This document shows, piece after piece, positions 59,626-64,000 of a stretch of DNA of 64,000 nucleotides; the first letter of the stretch is position 1, and every line of letters begins with the position of its first letter. Location of the stretch: positions 3,906,001 through 3,970,000 of the forward strand of contig CAKKNE010000003.1 of assembly GCA_918797485.1 (NCBI GenBank). Reading direction: 5' to 3'. The position numbers and the translations under genes were made by a program. The notes under the pieces were generated by a model. That model ran no database searches and was not told the origin of the DNA. It saw only the letters and a program-made list of their open reading frames with translations. The DNA comes from Pelagomonas calceolata. Lineage: Eukaryota; Sar; Pelagophyceae; Pelagomonadales; Pelagomonadaceae.

Positions 59626-60327
59626 ATGGCCACCATCGATCTCACGCAAGAAGATGGCGACGCGCCGGCACCAGCGCCGGCGGTGACGGACCTCACCCAA
59701 GATTCGGACGACGAGCCGCCCGCGAAACGCGCGAAGGCGGCAACGCCGGACCTCGCGCAGCTGCGCCGCGGTGCGCCGCCCGCGCCGGCGGCGCGCTCGC
59801 TGCAGCTCCGCACGCACCCGAACCAACTGCGCGACCTGTGGCGCGGCGACGTCACGCGCGAGGGTCAGACGCTCCCGGTCGTCGCGTTCTACAGCCACCG
59901 CGGCAGCAGCCCGCACCGCTGCTTCTCGAACTTTCACCAGGGCGCCTTCGACTTCACGCTGCCGGCGAGCTGCGACGGGGCGACGCCGCGGACGGTGCGC
60001 GTCGGCTGCGGCGAGCAGGCGATCATGCTGTCCAAGGCGGCGCTCTTCCGCGACGCCGTGCGGTTCGACGCGATCGCGGCGCCCGGCAAGCGCCCCGAGG
60101 ACTACAAGGCCCTGGGGCGGCGCGTCCAGGGGTTCGACGGGGGCGCCTGGGACGGCGTCGTCGTCGACGTGGCCATCGCGGTCGTGAGCCAGAAGTTCGC
60201 TTCGGACCCGGTGCTCAAGCAGGTGCTCCTCGCGACGGGAAACGCCGTCCTCGCCGAGGCGGCGCCGCAGGACGCCATCTGGGGCATCGGCCACGGCGCG
60301 TCGCACGCGAACACGCAAGAGTTATGA
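59626..60327 (+). CDS. NADAR/YbiA-type N-glycosidase domain protein (233 aa)
   Basis: The N-terminus has two hydrophobic-acidic patches (ATIDLTQEDGD and VTDLTQDSDDE) that look like SUMO-interaction motifs. The rest is a NADAR fold: HRCFSNFHQGAFDF, the catalytic-site GEQAIMLSKAALFRDA, DYKALGRRVQGFD, VSQKFASDPVLKQVLLATGN and DAIWGIGHG. In bacteria and plants YbiA/COS16-like enzymes cleave the N-glycosidic bond of early riboflavin intermediates; NADAR proteins are also predicted to act in ADP-ribose or NAD metabolism. The combination with SUMO-binding motifs suggests a nuclear protein. The C-terminus ends soon after the conserved WGIG, slightly early for the family. Confidence 0.8.
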   Translation: MATIDLTQEDGDAPAPAPAVTDLTQDSDDEPPAKRAKAATPDLAQLRRGAPPAPAARSLQLRTHPNQLRDLWRGDVTREGQTLPVVAFYSHRGSSPHRCFSNFHQGAFDFTLPASCDGATPRTVRVGCGEQAIMLSKAALFRDAVRFDAIAAPGKRPEDYKALGRRVQGFDGGAWDGVVVDVAIAVVSQKFASDPVLKQVLLATGNAVLAEAAPQDAIWGIGHGASHANTQEL

Positions 60328-61734
60328 GCAGGAGTTTCATGCTCAGCCTTTTTTCCTGCAGACTCATTACCTCATTTCTCAGTTTTATCATTTGCCCTTT
60401 TGAGCGTTTCTCCGTGTACGCAGCTTCGCCGGCGCATGAGTTAGTCTAGCGTTCGTGACCGCTTAAGTACTCTCTCATTTGTCCTCGCTGTTATTGAAGC
60501 ATGCGTGGCCGGACGCCATAGATGTCGATCATTGCCGGCCGAAACCGGTCGTTTGTCGTATCGGCGCGCGTCGCATCCGATCGCAAAACCTGTTTTGTCC
60601 GCTGACTAGTTGACCTGCGGCTAACCCTCTTCCTCGTGGTCTGATCCGTGCCTGGCGCCCTAACCCGTCCGAAAGGTTGGGCCGTTCGCGCGCAAAAAAA
60701 AACGCAGTCCCATCGCGACGCGCCCGCGCACCGTAACGGATTCACAGAACCAACAATTACCCACAAAAAACAACGCCCCGGAGAGCGTCCAATAGCCCTC
60801 GAGGATCCAGCGCGCCGCGTGGCGTGCCGTAGGGCTCACGGAGCTACCGGCGGCGCAACGCAAGAGGGGCCGTTTGCATGGTCGTGCGGCGCCCTTTCGA
60901 GGCCGCACGGCAGCCGAGGCCGGGGAGTGGTCGCCGCCCGCGGCGAGCCTCGGCGCACAGGTCGGCGGCCGCTCGACGCGGCGCGGCGCCTGCGGCGCCC
61001 GGCCGCCGGCGGCGGGCCCTCGCGCCGGGCGCCGGCGCCTCGGAGCGCGCCGCCGCGGCCGTTGCACCCGTGGCCCGGGCCGGGCAGCGCGCGCCCTCGC
61101 CCGCGGACGGCTGCCGCGGGCTCGGGCGGCCGGCGCGAAATTTTCCCCGGCGGCCGCCGGCGACGCGTTCGCGGCGCGGTTGGCGCGCGCCGGGGCGCCG
61201 GGGGCGCCGTCCGAGGCGCCGCGGGCGCCGCGGGGCGCCCCGGGGCCCCGCCGACCGCGGCGCCCGCGGCCGCGGCCGCGCGGGCACCCGATATCGCGCG
61301 CATCGCAAGAACGCGAGGGCTGCGTTCGGCGCGCGCGGCGGCGTTTTTGCAGCGGTTCAGCCCTCGCGCCCGAGCCAGGCGTGCTGGCCATCGATCGCGC
61401 GCGCGCCATCCATGCATGGGGCCGGCGCTGGAGCGCTACGGACCTCAAAAAGCGGAAATGCGAACACGGAGCGAACCCGGAAATATAAGGATGATGATGA
61501 GGCTGAGCTTGGTATAGCCGCTCTCTGAGGCTCTGGCGGTCGTATTAGTGACCAGTTGTCTCTGTTGTCTCTATATCAATCGTTCTGTGCCTGAATTGGA
61601 CAATTCCAAGCGCTCAAATTTAATCCAAGCCCCTGACTTGCAAGCCGCAGTCCCACCGACAGCCAGGATATACCGTCGACAGCGCGCCGACCGACGAGTC
61701 CGACGACTCGAGTCACTCCACATCGCCCGCACCC
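60328..61734. other. 1.4-kb non-coding stretch with an extremely GC-rich core
   Basis: 60840-61400 is almost pure G and C with long overlapping frames on both strands, whose translations are Arg/Ala/Pro-rich and match nothing. The flanks are AT-richer (60330-60560, 61540-61640). It is the longest gap between genes in the window. It may be a promoter CpG-like region or an unrecognised RNA gene; nothing specific can be supported. Confidence 0.4.
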
Positions 61735-63063
61735 ATGTCCCACAGCAAGGCCGTCATCGCGGCGCTCGCGGACGCGGGCATCTACATCGACGCGTCTACT
61801 GGGAGAGTAGTTAAGCGGTCGACTGCTGCTGCTGTTGCCGCGGACATCGCACTCGAGCGCGCCAAGCCGGCCGCGACGCTGCGGCGGTTTCGCAGAGATC
61901 CCAACCTGCCCGCCGTCCGATTCGTCGAGGACCTCTTTCCCGAGACGTCGCTCTTCAAAAGTCTGCTGAACGCCGTGGGGATTGGTGACCTAGCAAACAT
62001 AGTGGTCGTGAATCGTCAGTTCAAGAAGGAGTTCTACGACGCACAGATACTCACGGGCCGAGCTTGCATGGCGTTGACGGGCCAGGACTGCGAGGCCTCC
62101 GCCGCCGAGGCCCGGAAATGGTACAGGGTCTGTGCCGACATGCATGGCACGAGGGAAGCGTATTGCATGCTCGGCGGGATAGCGAACGAGGGCGGGGCGT
62201 CGAGCGTGCTCGCCGAGATGGTGAGCCCCCTCGGCGACGCTGCCATCGACCTAGACGAGTCGGAGCGATGCCTCCGCGCCGCGATCGCCGCCGATAATTC
62301 TCCTCCGGGGTCCTACCATTTGTTAGCGCCGCCGGACCACGCGCTCGACGCCGCGAAAGTTGATTTGGCCATGACGTTGGCCGATAAGGCCTGGTTCGAT
62401 CCCGAGGGAACCAATGCGCCCTATCTTCTCGCCGAGGCGGGTATTCTCCTCGACGCGGTCCTGGATCACGACGAGGTCCCGAGTGTGCACGAGGTGCCGT
62501 TCCGCTACCCGCGCCGCGAGGCGGCCACGCTGAAGGCGCAGATGATCCAGAAAGGGGACGTGGCGGGGACCCCGACCGACGTCCTGGCGCTCATCGAGGC
62601 CATACCCCCGGACGAACGCGACGCGAACTGCGACTACCTGCTGGGCAAGATCTACATGAGGCTCGACGAAGAGACGCCGAACGACGAGCACGCGGCGCGC
62701 GCCTTCCATCACATCCACCGCGCGTTCGACGCGGGCCACCCGCGCACGCCTTTCGAAATGGGGCAGCTCGCGGAGCGCGGCCGCGGCACCGACCTGAGCT
62801 TGTCCAATGCCTACTTCATGTATCTGCGTAACGCGTTTCACGGCGGCGACGGGAACGAGCGCTCCATCGCGCGCCTCGCCGAAGACGCCGCGGCGGGGCC
62901 GCCCTACCCTCCGGAGCTCATCGAGACGATGGAGGACTTCGACGAGCTGCGGGCGTATGCCGACGAAAACGACGGAACCCTGAACGTGGAGGAGGCATTT
63001 GCCTTTTTGGGCATTGGGGCACAGTCGTCTTCTGACGACGACACGTACGACGACAGTGATTGA
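61735..63063 (+). CDS. Sel1/TPR-like helical-repeat protein (442 aa)
   Basis: After a short N-terminal region (residues 1-60) and a DLANIVVVNRQFKKEFYD helix reminiscent of an F-box-type start, the protein is a helical solenoid with Sel1-like units: SAAEARKWYRVCADMHGTRE, HAARAFHHIHRAFDAGHPRT with PFEMGQLAERGRG, and NAYFMYLRNAFHGGDGNE (compare A..wy..aA..G...A...LG..y..G.gv). It ends in an acidic tail (SSSDDDTYDDSD). Such proteins act as scaffolds, often in ubiquitin or ER quality control, but no partner is visible. It converges with the RUS1-like gene 20 bp away. Confidence 0.7.
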   Translation: MSHSKAVIAALADAGIYIDASTGRVVKRSTAAAVAADIALERAKPAATLRRFRRDPNLPAVRFVEDLFPETSLFKSLLNAVGIGDLANIVVVNRQFKKEFYDAQILTGRACMALTGQDCEASAAEARKWYRVCADMHGTREAYCMLGGIANEGGASSVLAEMVSPLGDAAIDLDESERCLRAAIAADNSPPGSYHLLAPPDHALDAAKVDLAMTLADKAWFDPEGTNAPYLLAEAGILLDAVLDHDEVPSVHEVPFRYPRREAATLKAQMIQKGDVAGTPTDVLALIEAIPPDERDANCDYLLGKIYMRLDEETPNDEHAARAFHHIHRAFDAGHPRTPFEMGQLAERGRGTDLSLSNAYFMYLRNAFHGGDGNERSIARLAEDAAAGPPYPPELIETMEDFDELRAYADENDGTLNVEEAFAFLGIGAQSSSDDDTYDDSD

Positions 63064-63083
63064 CTAACCACGATAACTAGATA

Positions 63084-64000
63084 TTACGACTTCGACGTCT
63101 CCCCCCAGTCCGCCCGCACCTGGACCTCGGGAAACATGAACGACTGCGTCGACCAGCCCGCGTCCCGCAACGCGGTCCGCAGCGCCTCGCGACCCGCCCG
63201 CGCCTTTGATAGACCCTCGGTGCCTATTCTGAGTGATCGAGCGCGCGCATGTAAAGCATCCAACAGCGCGTCGTCGGTGGCGCCGTCCCGCAAAACGATC
63301 GCACCGTCCAGCACCAGGAAATCGTCCGTCGACGCCAACGCCACGTGCCGGTCGAGCTCGTCGCGCGACATGCCAGACGCCGCGGTCATCAGCGGCCGCA
63401 GGACACTCGTTCGCGTCGTCCGTGGCCTTCTTAATATACGTTCCCGCCGCGCGATGTCCCGGGGCGAGGGGCAAACGCCACTCTCGACGTACTCGTCAAC
63501 CACTAAAGTTGCCCGCTCAAAGTTCAACTGGCGAAAAACCACACAAGCGATCTCGCGGTACATGGCCCCGATCTCCAGCAGCGAGAGCGACCCGTAGATC
63601 GCTAATAACATCCTCGGGTTCGCCTGCGTCGAAGCCACGCCCAACTTCTTCGAGGCGACGAGGCCGATCAACAAACCTACGAGATCGACGACCGCAATTT
63701 GCGCTTCTCCCTTCGCAGTAACGTCGCCGAGGTTGTTCGTGGTCTCCGTCGCCGCAAAACTTCGATAGATGGCGGACCGCGTCGCCGTCGAGGTCAGCAT
63801 GCTAACTTGCTTGAGGCAGTTCGCGACTGTTGCTAATAGCAAGAACAGTAGTGGAAACGCGAACGTCGCGATCTGCAGCCCGTTGCCCGTCGCATACAAC
63901 AAAGAAGATCGGAACCGCCATCTTTTAGCGTCGCCGTCGAACTCCCGACCCATCCTCGCCGCCCAGCCGAGGCGCGTCACTTTCCCCAATGCGTCTTTGA
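63084..64000 (-). CDS. RUS1/DUF647-family protein, N-terminus beyond the window
   Basis: The frame is open to the window end (KDALGKVTRLGWAARMGREF at its edge), so the 5' part is missing. The DUF647 core is clear: GREFDGDAKRWRFRSSLLYA, NCLKQVSMLTSTATRSAIYR and NNLGDVTAKGEAQIAVVDLV, with hydrophobic segments (FAFPLLFLLLATVAN, VVDLVGLLIGLVAS). Plant RUS1 and RUS2 (root UV-B sensitive) act in early seedling development and vitamin-B6-linked UV-B responses, probably in plastids. The C-terminal 170 residues are the usual soluble tail. Two closely spaced Met codons near 63989 are internal, not starts. Confidence 0.85.
   Translation of the reverse strand, partial: KDALGKVTRLGWAARMGREFDGDAKRWRFRSSLLYATGNGLQIATFAFPLLFLLLATVANCLKQVSMLTSTATRSAIYRSFAATETTNNLGDVTAKGEAQIAVVDLVGLLIGLVASKKLGVASTQANPRMLLAIYGSLSLLEIGAMYREIACVVFRQLNFERATLVVDEYVESGVCPSPRDIARRERILRRPRTTRTSVLRPLMTAASGMSRDELDRHVALASTDDFLVLDGAIVLRDGATDDALLDALHARARSLRIGTEGLSKARAGREALRTALRDAGWSTQSFMFPEVQVRADWGETSKS

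Noticed and set aside
60320-60360. TGA at the end of the NADAR gene as a possible second selenocysteine codon
   Set aside because: Translation beyond it gives no conserved sequence and no SECIS-like hairpin follows.
60660-61528. Long open frames on both strands, one containing AAAGDAFAARLARAGA, similar to the PfkB kinase signature
   Set aside because: The stretch is so GC-rich that stops are rare in every frame, and no other PfkB block is found near it.
1-64000. CRISPR arrays, retroelements, virus-like elements, bacterial operons
   Set aside because: No regularly spaced repeats, no polymerase, integrase or capsid-like frames, and gene structure is eukaryotic throughout.

Overview
The window looks like nuclear DNA of a gene-dense, GC-rich, stramenopile-type alga. 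I infer a pelagophyte close to Aureococcus anophagefferens. The supporting evidence is: short spliceosomal introns that carry the terminal inverted repeats (TIRs) and 8-bp target-site duplications (TSDs) of introner elements; a UGA-decoding gene of the selenoprotein M family; a shikimate-pathway enzyme whose leader resembles a secondary-plastid signal (cleavage just before a Phe); and very short intergenic gaps. No rRNA or tRNA gene, CRISPR array, retroelement or virus-like element was seen.

About 36 protein genes cover most of both strands, many as divergent pairs.
0-11 kb: partial GT8 glycosyltransferase, a low-complexity protein, a MYND protein, a DUF547 protein and an ARM/EF-hand protein.
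11-20 kb: a small Cys-rich protein, a MITE-like element, a degenerate USP-like protein, a sulfotransferase/exostosin-like fusion, a RING protein and an unknown Cys-rich protein.
19-25 kb: ATP12, the bifunctional DHQ-SDH enzyme, a cPLA2/patatin-like lipase and a zinc-ribbon membrane protein.
25-39 kb is rich in secretory-pathway genes: a type II glycosyltransferase, glucosidase II beta, selenoprotein M, an EF-hand protein, a GT10 fucosyltransferase and a GH47 mannosidase fused to a sulfotransferase.
39-64 kb: unknown proteins, an SDR, the SNARE USE1, a WW protein, an ankyrin-like protein, a P450, a PDZ/Tudor/macro protein, a CWF21-like protein, a plastid-type DUF2358-like protein, a GT77-like glycosyltransferase, HSF, a NADAR protein, a Sel1/TPR protein and a partial RUS1/DUF647 gene.

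Two systems run through the window. (1) At least a dozen introns share a hairpin core built on GCCATCGACGCG and end in a transposon-like CACRCAG acceptor. In the best cases the 5' splice site (GT or GC) comes from the duplicated target site and the acceptor from the element's TIR. Splicing this way restores the reading frame exactly. (2) A 24-bp palindrome-like motif, AGCTAGCGnnnnGTAAGACACTAG, occurs only in 5' intergenic regions, often between divergent genes, and is probably a shared promoter element.

Exon junctions were checked by frame arithmetic and TSDs, not by transcripts. Starts were chosen at Met codons that give sensible targeting leaders or domains.
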